From Eurosta solidaginis (taxonomy: Eukaryota; Arthropoda; Insecta; Diptera; Tephritidae), in NCBI RefSeq assembly GCF_040869045.1, contig NC_090323.1, positions 262,760,392-262,824,391 on the forward strand: DNA of 64,000 bases, read 5' to 3'. Positions 22,080 to 32,634 of this stretch are shown one piece after another. Below the pieces are notes generated by a model. That model saw only the letters and a list, made by a program, of their open reading frames with translations, searched no databases and was not told the origin of the DNA. The translations under genes and the position numbers were made by a program. The stretch's first letter is position 1. Every line of letters begins with the position of its first letter.

Positions 22080-22797
22080 TGTCACGGATATTAGCATCAC
22101 TAAGCTATACCATCACTAAGGCGATGCTAAGGCCATGCCAGTATTTACGTCAATAATCAAATCATGTATACACATATATAAGGCAGCCGAAAGAGATGTC
22201 ACACACAGATGCATTTAATTATACGCCTATGTGTACTCGAGAGACTGTAAACTACAAACATTCACATCAATAATTCAATCATTATGTATCTACATAAACG
22301 AATAAATAATTGCGTCTACACATATGTACGCATACGAGCATCGGAGCGGCAATGCATAAACACATGCATATATCTTATCTGAGTTGTCACAAGAGAGGGC
22401 AATAATTTGTGCACGTAGTTGTGGTTGGCGATTTTGTAGCCGAAACTAACTAGTAAGTTCTGGAAATAGAAGAGACTAGATGTATGCAGCGTAAACTATA
22501 AAAGTGGCGCAAGCGAGTAAGAAGTAATTCAGTTTGATTTGAGTTGTCAAGCAGTTGCGATTAAGACGATATCTAGCGAGCAATAGCAGTATTATTTTGA
22601 ATAGTAGAGTTTCATTGAGCTATCAATCAGTTTGGTTATTAAGCTTGTTATTCGTTGCAAAGTATAAGTGTTATTGTGAAGTACTGTAATAAAGGCCATT
22701 TTTCAATTATTCAATATTGGAGTTATTTATTCAACAGTTTAGCGATACGAACTTAGCAGAGGGTTGCAAATAAAAGGATTTGCAAATAAATTCGTTA
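22080..22797 (+). repeat. 3' LTR
   Basis: Begins TGTCACGGATATTAGC; alignable with the 5' LTR to TTCGTTA. The final CA present in the 5' LTR is not seen here (the sequence continues ATATAAAA). The same TATA, initiator and AATAAA signals are present. Confidence 0.9.
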
Positions 22798-23690
22798 ATA
22801 TAAAATATGATTCAGCTTTAGTACCAAAACATGATCTCGGGAGTGCGGAGTCTAGATCAAGAGTAGAGAAAATCTTGTTAAACTCCGCGAGAGCCCTTGA
22901 AATAGGGTCATAATTAAAATAGTTGGCTCTGATTACTTTGACGTGAAATGGATATTACGTACGAAGCGTTCTGCACGGAACATTGAAGGTAATTTTCCCC
23001 AGAAGTTCCGTGCAGTCAATCAAACCACAAACTAAATCATAAATAAACATGAGGGATTGGCTAGACCGTCTAGACACAAGTGACTTCATGCTTATGAGGG
23101 CACATCGAGCACTATACGAAGGCATAGGATCAGAAAAATTAAGGGGTTGAAGAGCAAATCGAACGAATCTCTTCTGTACTCTTTCCAGTCTTAGTGAATG
23201 AACAGAATAAATTGGATTCCAAATAATAGGTATATTCCAGTTTTGAACGCACCAATGAATTATATAATGTTTTTCTTGTGTATGGATCTATAAAATCTTT
23301 GCCATAGCGCCGTATGAAGGCCAGATTCGAATATGCCTTGGGCAAGATGTAGCTGATTTGATTAGCAAAAGTAAAGCCCGAATCGAACATTACACCAAAT
23401 TACAAATTCGCTTACGGTAGAAAGGCTATCACCAAAAAAGGTGTCGTGGACTCAATTGTATAAAGGTTTTTCGAAAGTGTAATATGAAAGCACTTCTTTA
23501 TATTCAGTCGTAGGTTGTTTTTAATGCTCCAACTAGTTAGAATATTGAAATCATTTTGTAAAAGAATTACATCAGACACACTCGCAATGGTTTTGAAAAC
23601 TTTCAAATCATCTGCGTAAAGCAGATACTGTGAGTTCCTGAAACAGGTACCTATATCATTAATAAAAAAAAGGACGTGTGGCACTCGGGG
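22798..23690 (-). pseudogene. CR1/jockey-group LINE, RT 3' half (split)
   Basis: The minus strand encodes FFINDIGTCFRNSQYLLYADD (RT motif C, YADDLKVF), then FNILTSWSIKNNLRLN and, in a second frame, AYSNLAFIRRYGKDFIDPYT and LVRSKLEYT, the usual thumb region of CR1/jockey-group elements. Frameshifts and stops make it non-functional. The 5' half of the same RT lies at 26545-27718. The two halves meet within the conserved LFLL/FINDI block, so 2.85 kb has been inserted between them. The LTR element has cut its 3' UTR. Confidence 0.75.
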
Positions 23691-23877
23691 ACTGCCGCGG
23701 TAAAGCTATTGCATATTACCAACTTATGCAATTATAATATTTATGCAACATTTTGCTTTCTTTGATATTAATTCAAGTTTTGTCTTTGATATTAATTCAA
23801 GTTAACCTTTTTAAGCGTGGTGACCGATAAGAAAACAAATTTTTTACTTTTATTGAATAAATGAGAAGTTAATATTT

Positions 23878-24137
23878 AACTTTCACTTTAACTTTAACTT
23901 TATTTTTAACTTTAACTTTAATTTTCACTTTAACTTTAACATTCACTTTAACTTTTACTTTAACTTTATTTTTAACTTTAACTTTAACTTTAACATTAAC
24001 TGTAACTGTAACTTTAACTTTAAATTTAACTTTAACTTTAACTTTAACCTTAACTTTAACTTTAACTTTGACTTTAAATTTAACTTTAACTTTAACCTTA
24101 ACTTTAACTTTAACTTTCATTTTAACTTTAACTTTAC
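23878..24137. repeat. (TTTAAC)n hexanucleotide array, upstream part
   Basis: Near-continuous CTTTAA repeats with interspersed variants (ATTTTC, GTAACTG, ACCTTA). The same repeat in the same orientation resumes at 25939 after the R1-clade LINE, so it was one array of about 650 bp. It gives spurious K-V and L-T frames. Confidence 0.95.
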
Positions 24138-25903
24138 CCAACTCTCCATCATCCTACCGTCCCCTATGTATGTTGGACACAGCAGGGAAATTGATGGAGA
24201 GTCTCCTGAAGCAACGCCTCACCAGAGCGTTACAGGACGCCGGAGGACTGTCGCCCAGACAGCATGGTTTTCGGAGGGGGCACTCTACAATAGATGCCAT
24301 AGCAGAAGTTATAGACGCAGTCAAGAAAGCCGAGACAGCGTGCCACAGAGCAAGACCTATAGTGTTGCTGGTCACGCTGGACGTCAAAAACGCTTTTAAC
24401 TCAGCTAGGTGGGAGGACATGCTTGAGGCACTAGAAAGCACTTTCAAAGTACCGCAATATTTGTTAGAAATTTTAAGGGACTACCTAAGAGAGAGGTATC
24501 TAATATATGAAAGTACTCACGGTCAAAAAAGGGTAAAAATAACAGGTGGAGCAGCCCAGGGTTCGGTACTAGGTCCCGATCTCTGGAATATAACTTACGA
24601 CAGTCTTCTTCGATTAGACATGCCAGAAAGCACCTTCCTCGTTGCATTTGCAGACGACGTGGCAGCTGTGATAACAGCACCAAGCTGCGAGCTGGCACAG
24701 CTAAAATTAAACCAGGTCATGCGTAATGTAAATAGGTGGATGGCTGAGCACGGTCTCCAGTTAGCAACAGCCAAAACGGAGATCGTCATCCTCACAAAGA
24801 GACGTATTCCCACTACCAGGAACATGATGGTTGGGGACCAGCCAATAGAAACACTCGCTTCAACGAAATATCTGGGAGTGAGGTTAGACAGCAAACTCAA
24901 CTTCTCGGATCACATACGAGGGACCTGCGAAAGAGCTGCGCGCATAATAGCGCAGTTGAGTAGATTAATGGCAAACACAGGTGGCCCAAAGCCATGCACA
25001 AGGAAGTTGCTTGCATCAGCCTCGGATTCTATACTCTTATATGGTGCAGAAATCTGGGCGGACGCAATGAAATACCGGAAGAACCGAGTCGCCCTCACCT
25101 CGGTCCAACGCAGAGGGGCGCTGCGAATATCTTCGGCTTACCGCACGGTATCAGCTGAAGCTGTCCTGGTCGTTGCGGGAACCATACCGATATATCTTCT
25201 CGTTGAGGAAAGAAAAACAATATATGACAACGGATCGCAAGCAAGTAGAGCTGCTGTTGCCATGCAGGCGCGAGAAGAATCGATCCGACGTTGGCAAGAC
25301 CAGTGGAGCAACAGCATCGTAGGAAAGTGGACTAGGGAACTAATCCCTGAACTTGATCCATGGTTGAAGCGACCGCACGGAGAGGTAGACTTTTACCTGA
25401 CCCAGTTTCTAACGGGACATGGTTACTTCCGCAAATACCTACACAGAATGGGTAAGGTTGATAGCCCGAGCTGTCTGTACTGTGGGGAAATAGACGATGT
25501 ACGCCACACCTTCTTCGAATGCAGGCACTTCTCCCATCAGCGAAGGAGGGTAGAAGAGGTACTTGGCGACCTATCCCCGGGCAGTGTCATTAATAACATG
25601 ACCTGTCGAAGAGACAGATGGGATACGGTCAGCACATATGTGAGGCATATACTTACCAGTAAACGAGAAGACGGATGCCTAGCCCATTAGCGTGAGAGTA
25701 GCCATAGAGCTCACGTAGCGCGCACCCGTACCCGAAGTAATGCTAAACGCGGTCCCAGGTACGGGGATTTGCGCGGGCCGTGGGAGGTTAGGTTTTAGTG
25801 GGTAGGCCTTCATGGAAGAAGGGAGTCCTACACTCGGAGAGTCTCGCAGTGAGGCTTAAATATCCCGGTCAGTGCATAAAGCATTTCCTCCTTCCACGAA
25901 ACA

Positions 25904-25938
<35 letters not shown>
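24138..25938 (+). mobile_element. 5'-truncated R1-clade LINE in a hexamer array
   Basis: It begins abruptly at CAACTCTCCATCATCC, already inside ORF2, and contains an uninterrupted RT-to-C-terminus frame to 25690, a 3' UTR of about 215 bp and a poly(A) run at 25906-25938. (TTTAAC)n lies on both sides. A TSD cannot be defined inside a repeat. The intact remaining frame and clean poly(A) indicate a young insertion. Confidence 0.88.
24139..25690 (+). pseudogene. R1-clade reverse transcriptase, 5'-truncated
   Basis: About 515 codons from PSSYRPLCMLDTAGKL to the stop at 25688. RT motifs in order: GFRRGHSTIDAI, LDVKNAFNSARW (motif A), GAAQGSVLGPDLW (motif B), VAFADDVAAVI (motif C, the catalytic FADD), then KYLGVRLDSKLNFSDHI. 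The C-terminus has the zinc knuckle CLYCGEIDDVRHTFFEC (C-x2-C-x7-H-x4-C) followed by HFSHQRRRVEEVLGDL, typical of the R1 clade. The endonuclease and ORF1 are lost by truncation; the apparent start of the open frame is array sequence. A decayed relative is at 7180-8567. It cannot act alone. Confidence 0.88.
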
Positions 25939-25940
<2 letters not shown>

Positions 25941-26326
25941 TTAACTTTAACTTTATTTTTAACTTTAACTTTAGCTTTCTTTTTAACTTTAACATTCACT
26001 TTAACTTTAACTTTAACATTAACTGTAACTTTAACTTTAAATTTAACTTTAACTTTAACCTTAACTTTAACTTTAACTTTGACCTTAACTTTAACTTTAA
26101 CTTTGACTTTAACTTCAACTTTCATTTTAACTTTAGCTTTAACTTTATTTTTAACTTTATCTTTAACTTTAACTTTAACTTTAACTGTACTTTAACTTTA
26201 ACCTTAACTTTAACTTTGACTTTAACTTTAACTTTAACTTTAACTTTAACTTTAACTTTAACTTTAACCTTAACCTTAACCTTAACTTTAACTTTAACTT
26301 TAGCTTTAACTTCAACTTTAATTTCA
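25939..26326. repeat. (TTTAAC)n hexanucleotide array, downstream part
   Basis: Continues the upstream array in the same phase type, with ACCTTA and GCTTTA variants, to about 26326. A short TTTTCGAAYC-type decamer repeat follows at 26415-26465 before the interrupted LINE resumes. Confidence 0.95.
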
Positions 26327-26544
26327 CATTCTCAATTTGGTAACCTGCCCACCGCTGATTATGATAGAGATCCAATATTATGTACTTGGCCTGTTGCTAA
26401 CACCGAACCTTTACGAACGTTTTCGAATCTTTTCGAACCTTTTCGAGCCTTTTCGGATCTTTTTTGACAAATATCCGTTACGGTTTTTTTTTTATTTAGT
26501 CGCCAAGCCCGCGATAAAATCTATGCAATACCTTAAAAGAAAGA

Positions 26545-27718
26545 GAATCGGTCCAAGAATATTTCCTTGTGGAACGCCAGAAGTGGCTTCAAAGGAATAA
26601 GACTTGACATTCTCAATTTCTACAAAAGAAATTCTATTAGAGAGATATGACCTAATCCAGCACAAAAATTTAGAATGGAAACCCATCAATTCTAGCTTAC
26701 GCAATAATATATTATGAGAAACAGTGTCAAACGCTTTTGCGAAATCGGTGTAAACAACGTCTACCTGATTACCAATCTTAAATGCACTGACGCAAAATTG
26801 GGAGAATGAGGCAAGGTTCGTAACAGTGGAGCGCCCGCTGAGAAAACCATGTTGGTATTCATCAATGGTGCCCTTTATTGCAAAGGCAAGTTTTTCTTTA
26901 ATGACTTTCTCAAAGAGTTTCGAGCAAGTAGACAGTTTAGAGATGGGTCTATAGTTTGGCACATCATTTTTATTGCCTGGCTTAAATATTGGGGAAATGG
27001 AAGCTATTTTCCATTTGTCAATAAACTCACCACTTTATAGGGAAAGATTGAAAATATAGTTTAATGGAATACAGAGAGACAAACTGCATTTCTTTAAAAT
27101 AAATGAGGACAGACCATCAATGTCACTTTTTGAAGAAGATTGTAGAGCGGTGATGCCTTTAATTACATCTAATTCAGTAATGAGCAAAGATCCAAAGTCG
27201 ACCGTTTGGGCAATATCAGCGTAGTTATAGCTACACGTGGAGCTAGTGTCAGTTAAAAAATTTGATTTGAAGTAATCAGCGAAAAGGTTAAGAGAATCCA
27301 ATAAGCAATCCGAGGCTTTATCAAGAAACGACATACAAGTAGGAATATTTTAGCAACCTTTTTTGGAGCGTATATAAGTCCAAAAAGCTTTTGGGTTTAC
27401 TTTCAACTCATCTTCATATCGAGTAATATACTGCTTATATAAAAATTTATCTAAAAATACAAAAAAAAAAAAAAAAGGTTATGAGAAAATATGTCATGCG
27501 TGCTCTACAAAAAGGCATCATAGCACCCACCAACACTTTTTGAGATAAAAATCTACTCCCAATCCAACTTGGAAAATTGCGAGTTTAGGGAGTCAGTCAA
27601 AGTCAGCTTCGCGAAAATTAAAACTCACATTGGAGCTATCACTTGCACCAGGAATAAAATCAAGGAATTGTAGGGAAAGAGAAAGCGGGGCATGGCGTTT
27701 ATCAGATTTTTTACTTAG
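26545..27718 (-). pseudogene. CR1/jockey-group LINE, endonuclease end and RT 5' half
   Basis: Minus strand, 5' to 3': an endonuclease end (RHAPLSLSLQFLDF near 27680), a linker with KVNPKAFWTYIRSKK near 27390, then RT with NYRPISKLSTCSKLFEKVIK, YQHGFLSGRST, VYTDFAKAFDTVSH (motif A) and ATSGVPQGNILGP (motif B), ending at LFLL where other sequence takes over. Stops and shifts occur at about 27340 and between blocks. It is the 5' part of the LINE continued at 22798-23690. It is 5'-truncated against a DINE-like fragment at 27719. Confidence 0.8.
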
Positions 27719-28272
27719 ATACAGTAAAGATATTAAATTTTTTGTTAAAATTTGACTTTTAAAAAAATTTTTTTTAAAAGTGGGCGTGGTCGTTCTTCGA
27801 TTTTGCAAATTTTTATTAAGCATACATATAGTCTTTTAAAGTGGGCGGTGCCACGCCCGTTGTCCAAAATTTTACTAATTTTCTATTCTCCGTCATAAGT
27901 TCAAATCACCTACCAAGATTCATCGCTTTATCTGTCTTTGGTAATGAATTATCACACTTTTTCGGTTTTTCGAAATTTTCCATATCGAAAAAGTGGGCGT
28001 GGTTATATTCCGATATCGTTCATTTTAAATAGCGATCTGAGATGTGTGCTCAAGAAACTACATACCAAATTTCATCAAGATACCTCAAAATTTACCCAAG
28101 TTATCGTGTTAACGGACGGACGGACGGACATGGCTCAATCAAATTTTTTTTCGATCCTGATGATTTTGTTATATGGAAGTCTATATCTATATCGATTCCT
28201 TTATACCTGTACAACCAACCGTTATCCAATCAAACTTAGTATACTCTGTGAGCCCTGCTCAACTGAGTATAA
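27719..28272 (-). mobile_element. DINE-like family A fragment
   Basis: It carries the 5'-side half only: TTTTTGTTAAAATTTGAC, AAGTGGGCGGTGCCACGCCC, CTTTTTCGGTTTTTCGAAA, the GACGGACGGACGGACATGG tract at 28115 and the end CAACTGAGTATAA at 28272. The hairpin end and tandem array are missing, with an internal gap near 27835. Confidence 0.7.
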
Positions 28273-28721
28273 CTAGCGGTGGAGGAGTTACATCCTTATA
28301 CCACCCACTCTCTCTTCTTCATCTATTATCTACTCTTATTGCTATATACGTTAACTTGCCTACATAACTACTCTTTTAGGCTACTACTGGCATAAACAAA
28401 TTTAGCATTTTCTCTTAGTTCTAAATATTAGTACCTAATTAGTGATAAACCTTAGTAAGTAAGATCAAGGATATATATAAGTGCATTTCTTTTTTAGAAT
28501 CCCGTTTGGATGACCTTGCCAATAAAACGAGATCATCGGAGTTAACATTCAAAATCAATAATTTTTATTTGGTACTTATTAAAGTAAGTATCTTTGTCGC
28601 GCGTACATAAGTACACGCACCCCTTTTTACACGCTTGTATTAGCTTCACTTGTATGTATGTTTGTAACTCTCTAGGCTAGGCACGCAAAGGAGAGTTAAA
28701 TAATATCGAACTAAAAAGTTG
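28273..28721. other. unassigned, possible LTR remnant
   Basis: It contains a TATATATAAG box near 28471 and an AATAAAACGAG signal near 28522, a spacing that would fit an LTR R region. No second LTR, primer-binding site or coding sequence was found, so no call is made. Confidence 0.25.
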
Positions 28722-28852
28722 AAAATAATTTTTAAAAAAAGTTTAAAACAATAATGAACGAAAAATACTAGATTTATTATGAAAAACGCGTGGGCGCTTT
28801 GTGCCATATATTTCGTACATTATTGTTTTAAACTTTTTTTAAAAATTATTTT
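28722..28852. repeat. perfect 35-bp inverted repeat (hairpin)
   Basis: The arm at 28722-28756 (TTTAAAAAAAGTTTAAAACA inside) is exactly complementary to 28818-28852, with a 61-bp loop. It is AT-rich, just upstream of a LINE remnant. It may be a small foldback element; the ends are not defined. Confidence 0.7.
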
Positions 28853-28869
28853 TAACTTTAACAATATCC

Positions 28870-29354
28870 CCCGTTTTCCAGCCAGAGTTTACAAATTGCC
28901 ATGGTATAACCAAACCTAAAGAGACTAAAAAATCTCCGCAATAAATATTATAAACTTTTTAAAAATTCGGGATCCCTTCAGTTCAAGCAAGAATACTTGA
29001 AGTATGTGAAAGAATTTAATTGCCTTGATAAATTTCTATATAATCGACACATTCTTAACTTTGAGAATAATATTAAATCGAATCCTAAATCGTTTTGGAA
29101 CTTTATTCGTTCCAAGCAGTCCGTTTCACTAATACCATTGTCTGTAACCTATCAAGACAAGATTTCGTCATCGTCTAGTTAATCTGCTAGTTTGTTTGCG
29201 AAATTTTTTAAAACAAACTTTGCCACTTATAATTCGTTGACTGACGATGGAGCCATGTTGAATGGGATAATCTCTTCCTTCAACTTCTCTGCTTTAGTTT
29301 CAATATTGACGACATTACGCTAAGTATTCAGACCATCAAAATTTAAAGCAATGT
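28870..29354 (+). pseudogene. CR1/jockey-group LINE, linker region (split by mini-Polinton)
   Basis: The plus strand reads a decayed PWYN..LKRLKN segment, KYVKEFNCLDKFLYNRHIL and the conserved SNPKSFWNFIRSKQ block, then broken SASLFAKFFKTNFA and an IQTIK segment. It stops at 29354, where a 1.7-kb TIR element is inserted, and resumes at 31103 in the same protein region. The endonuclease is lost. Confidence 0.75.
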
Positions 29355-30059
29355 GATTTTAGTAGTATGTTTATGAGGCTTCTGGATCACATTTTATATG
29401 GAAAACTGTGAGCATGTCTCACCCTAAAAACTCAATACTCAATCTGTCACCAGTCTGGCCTTAGGAATGGGATCAGTTCATTATTTTCGTCCAGTCTGGG
29501 TTGAGTCTGACCGAAGCAATGAAACCAGGTCTATATTTATCTTGACCTGAAATTTTTACCACCTCCCAAAATCATTCAACAATTCCGCTAGGTGGCGCAT
29601 ACATTTTTTCGGGTTGTGTTCTGGCTGAGCTCACCTCTGGCTGATCTCACCTTTGGCTAACTTCCGCTAGGTGGCGCATAAGAAAAAGCTTAGTGGTGTA
29701 TAAGAAAAAGCTTAGAGCTTTTTACCTTTAGCAGAGCTTTGCCGTAAACATGACAGCATATAAATTATATATATATATATATATATGTATATCAACAAAC
29801 CGCAAAATACATACCGACACAGACATACCCATCCATATACATACATTTAGATAAGGGCTACTTGTCTCAATGCAAATAAATTGGACATCTTTTGAGTAAA
29901 AAAATGAGTATCGTTAAATGGGGGCCCTACATTTTTAAAGGGCCGCAAATTTTTAAATGTCCCCTCATATTTCTGATGAGTCCTAGACTTCACCCGAGCT
30001 GTTTTAAAGAGTCCCATAGATTTCTAATCGAGCGACTGCACCCCAATCCCCCCACCCAC

Positions 30060-30215
30060 CCGCCTTTTTTCTCGTCTACAAAAAGTAGCAGTTGGACACC
30101 TGTAGTACCGCCCAACCCCCCAACCCCCAACCCCCTTTTTCTCGTCTACAAAAAGGAGTCGATGGGCACTTGTAGTACCGCCCCCTTTTTTTCTCGTCTG
30201 CAAAACTGGCCTGTC
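30060..30215. repeat. short tandem repeat inside mini-Polinton
   Basis: TTTTCTCGTCTACAAAAAG or a variant occurs near 30067, 30137 and 30191, separated by C-rich runs. A proline-rich open frame over it (29892-30275) is a composition effect. Confidence 0.55.
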
Positions 30216-30247
30216 GGACACCCGATCAGGTGCAGGTTGACCATTTT

Positions 30248-30640
30248 GTTTGGCATTTTATTAGAATGGGTATGATGAAAGATGAATATAATGGCAAATT
30301 AATGAAGGAATTTATTGGTTTGAGAGCAAAAATGTATTCTATTCACATCGATCAAGAAGAAAAAGAGATTAAAAAATTAAGGGTGTTAAACAATGTGTTA
30401 CTCTCAAACTTTCTGCAAATTATTTTAAAAGATATTTATTCGAAAAGAAATTGTACTTTGTCTCAATGTATATATTGTTAGATCAAAATCTCATGAATTT
30501 TATACACAAGAAATAAATAAAGTAACGTTAAGTTTTTAGATGATAAGAGATTTGTAAAAAATAATGGAAGTAATACCTACGCTTGGGAAATGTTTTTACA
30601 AGAGAAAAAATCAAAATATGCTGATAAGAAACCTTAACTG
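30248..30640 (+). pseudogene. protein-primed DNA polymerase B, C-terminal remnant
   Basis: An open segment at 30248-30480 contains MMKDEYNG, EFIGLRAKMYSI and an isoleucine/lysine-rich stretch. After a stop and frame change near 30478 the sequence continues with RSKSHEFYTQEINKVTLSF and LDDKRFV, then GSNTYAWE. The order KDE..G, EF.GLRAKMYS, I/RSK.HE.YT, ..LS..DDKR, T.A.G/E is the C-terminal signature I know from Maverick/Polinton pPolB proteins. The exonuclease, palm motifs and all upstream sequence are missing, so it is non-functional. It confirms the origin of the surrounding TIR element. Confidence 0.7.
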
Positions 30641-30905
30641 TTCAACATTGCATATGTATATATATGTATATGTATATATATAAGTAAATAAAACCACATG
30701 GCGTATTTCATTAGATTGTAAGTTTGTATGCTTACATTTAGACGCATACGTTCTGGCTGATCTATAAGAAAAAGCTTAGAGCTTTTTGTTTTGTATTCTG
30801 CCTGCAAGAAAAAAGAGCTTAGACGTTTATCAATATAGGAGAGTATCGGGCTCAGATTTTAAATGAGGGGTGTATGCCTGTGTCGGTATGTATTTTGCGG
30901 TTTGT

Positions 30906-30948
<43 letters not shown>

Positions 30949-31102
30949 ATGCCGTCATGTTTACGGCAAAGCTCTGCTAAAGGTAAAAAGCTCTAAGCTT
31001 TTTCTTATACACCACTAAGCAGTGAGTTTTTAGGGTAAAACATGCTCCCAGTTTTCCATACAAAATGTGATCCAGAAGCCTCATAAACATGCTACTGATT
31101 TT

Positions 31103-32634
31103 CAACAATTCTCATGGTTTTTTCTAAAGCATTGTGTTGGTTCCATTGCTGAACCGTTGTTGCATTTATTCAACTTATCGTTAAGGTCGGGAACTTTCTT
31201 AGATGAATGGAAAACTACTTTTATCCAACCCATTCATAAGAGTGGTAGTAAAAATGATGTTACCAACTATCGTCCAATATCGAAGATTCCGGTTATTTCA
31301 AAACTTTTTGAGAAAACGATGATGAGTAAATTATTATCATTAAGAAATAAAAATTATTATCATTGGTTAAGCGTTATATCTGCACATATCAGCATGGTTT
31401 CATTCCGGGACGTTCGACAGTTACCAATCTTGCCATTTTTTTTCAAATTATTGTATCTCGGCTTTCACAGATGGCTGTCAAGTTGACTGCATCTATACAG
31501 ACATATCTAAAGGTTTTGATAAAGTATCTCACAGAGCCCTATTGGCAAAATTACAAAAACTGGGTTTTCATTCCGCGTTTTTGCAGTGGATATATTCCTA
31601 TATTCCTATTTGTCTAACAGAGTACATTTTGTTGTCATTGATAATGTAAGATTATCACCATACGTAGCAACCTCAGGTGTGCCTCAGGGAAGTATCCCAG
31701 GTCCTCAGCTTTTTATTCTTTTTTTATGAAAGACCTGAGTGCTTGTTTCAAGAAACGCAGTTATCTCCTCTACGCTGAAGACTTAAAAATCTTTTTAAAT
31801 ATTAAGAATGAGTCCGATGTTCTCACTCTTCAATCTGAGTTAAATAATTTTAATGGCTGGTGCCGTAAAAACATGCTTGCACTTAATGCCAACAAGTGTT
31901 ACTGCGTAACGTACTCAAAATTATATAATAAGTTGATTTCAATTTATTACGTCGGTGATATGCCTTTAGTTAGGGTGAACAAAATCCGACATCAGGGTAT
32001 TGTATTCGATTGATCGTTTACATTTACTGAGCATCTAAATTTTATAAGCCCCAAGGCATATTCCCTATTGGCCGTTATTAAGAGAAATGGATCTGAGTTT
32101 AAGTACCCCTACACTAAAAAGCTATTGTACAATGCCTTTGTACAATCTAGCTTGAATATGGTTCCATAATATGGAGTCCCTATTATTAGGCACATAAGAA
32201 AAGGATTGAACGTGTACAAAAAATATTTATGAAATACTGTTTATCTGATATAAGAATTGATTTGCCCCTCCCCTCATATATCTCAAGGTGTAGGCTAATA
32301 AATCTGCATACGTTAGAGAGTAGAAGGGTTATCTCATCGATAATATTTATCTACGACATTATTAATGGCAACATCGATTGTCCCATGCTTTTGGAGTCTT
32401 TGAACTTTTACGTTCCATCACGGAATTTGCGGCAACATAACATGTTTTCTATTGATCAGTTTAAGTCTAATTATGCTCTAAATGGGCCGATTACGCGCGC
32501 TCAAAATGCCATCAACTCATTAAACAATGATCATTGTATTGATTTTTCCGTATCACGCTTTTGTTTTAAAAATGTGTTATTCTCTATATTATGTTAATTT
32601 TTTAACACTTTCTACTTATATATAAGAAATGTTT
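31103..32634 (+). pseudogene. CR1/jockey-group LINE, RT body
   Basis: Continues the LINE from 29354: FLKHCVGSIAEPLLHLFNLSL, TNYRPISKIPVISKLFEKTM, then frame-shifted pieces YQHGFIPGRSTVTNLA and VATSGVPQGSIPGPQL (motif B), SYLLYAEDLKIFLNI (motif C with YAED in place of the catalytic YADD), LNNFNGWCRKNMLALNANKC and a C-terminal LESRRVISSIIFIYDIINGN. Many frameshifts and stops occur. The 3' UTR holds a foldback SINE at 32635-32947 and then runs to an (AAATATG)-type tail at 33025. Confidence 0.8.

Larger units (their letters stand above)
18996..22797 (+). mobile_element. non-autonomous Gypsy-type LTR retrotransposon
   Basis: Two nearly identical LTRs of about 717 bp flank 2.37 kb of internal sequence with a primer-binding site, gag with a zinc knuckle, an aspartic protease and the GPY/F tail of an integrase. 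Reverse transcriptase, RNase H and the integrase core are absent. Protease passes into the integrase tail in one open frame, so the deletion kept the reading frame. A second copy at the window end has the same arrangement. The element is inserted in a minus-strand CR1/jockey-group LINE. No convincing TSD is visible (ATTAT before, ATATA after). It cannot move without proteins from a complete relative. Confidence 0.9.
29361..31096. mobile_element. miniature Maverick/Polinton-like element with 6-bp TSD
   Basis: Ends AGTAGTATGTTTATGAGG (29361) and CCTCATAAACATGCTACT (31096) are terminal inverted repeats. The inverted similarity covers about 220 bp per side (31096 down to about 30876; left arm 29361-29437 plus 29690-29830, split by about 250 bp of extra sequence). 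The flanks are the direct repeat GATTTT at 29355-29360 and 31097-31102, and removing the element rejoins the LINE frame. Long TIRs beginning AG and ending CT with 6-bp TSDs are the hallmark of Maverick/Polinton elements, and the interior has a decayed type-B DNA polymerase C-terminus. Normal members are 15-20 kb, so this 1736-bp copy has lost the integrase, ATPase, protease and capsid genes. Confidence 0.8.

Noticed and set aside
18996..22797. Complete autonomous Gypsy or errantivirus
   Set aside because: RT, RNase H and the integrase core are missing and no envelope frame is present.
23869..24141. 90-codon frame of alternating K-V (and L-T on the other strand); similar frames at 25856-26467
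   Set aside because: Pure translations of the (TTTAAC)n array; not coding.
23878..26326. (TTTAAC)n as a telomeric repeat
   Set aside because: Dipterans lack short telomerase repeats, the array is only about 650 bp, degenerate, and internal to a LINE.
28273..28721. Solo LTR
   Set aside because: TATA and AATAAA signals only; no TG...CA ends, TSD or partner LTR could be defined.
29892..30275. 127-codon proline-rich frame inside the mini-Polinton
   Set aside because: Generated by a C-rich tandem repeat; it overlaps the polymerase remnant in another frame and has no domain.
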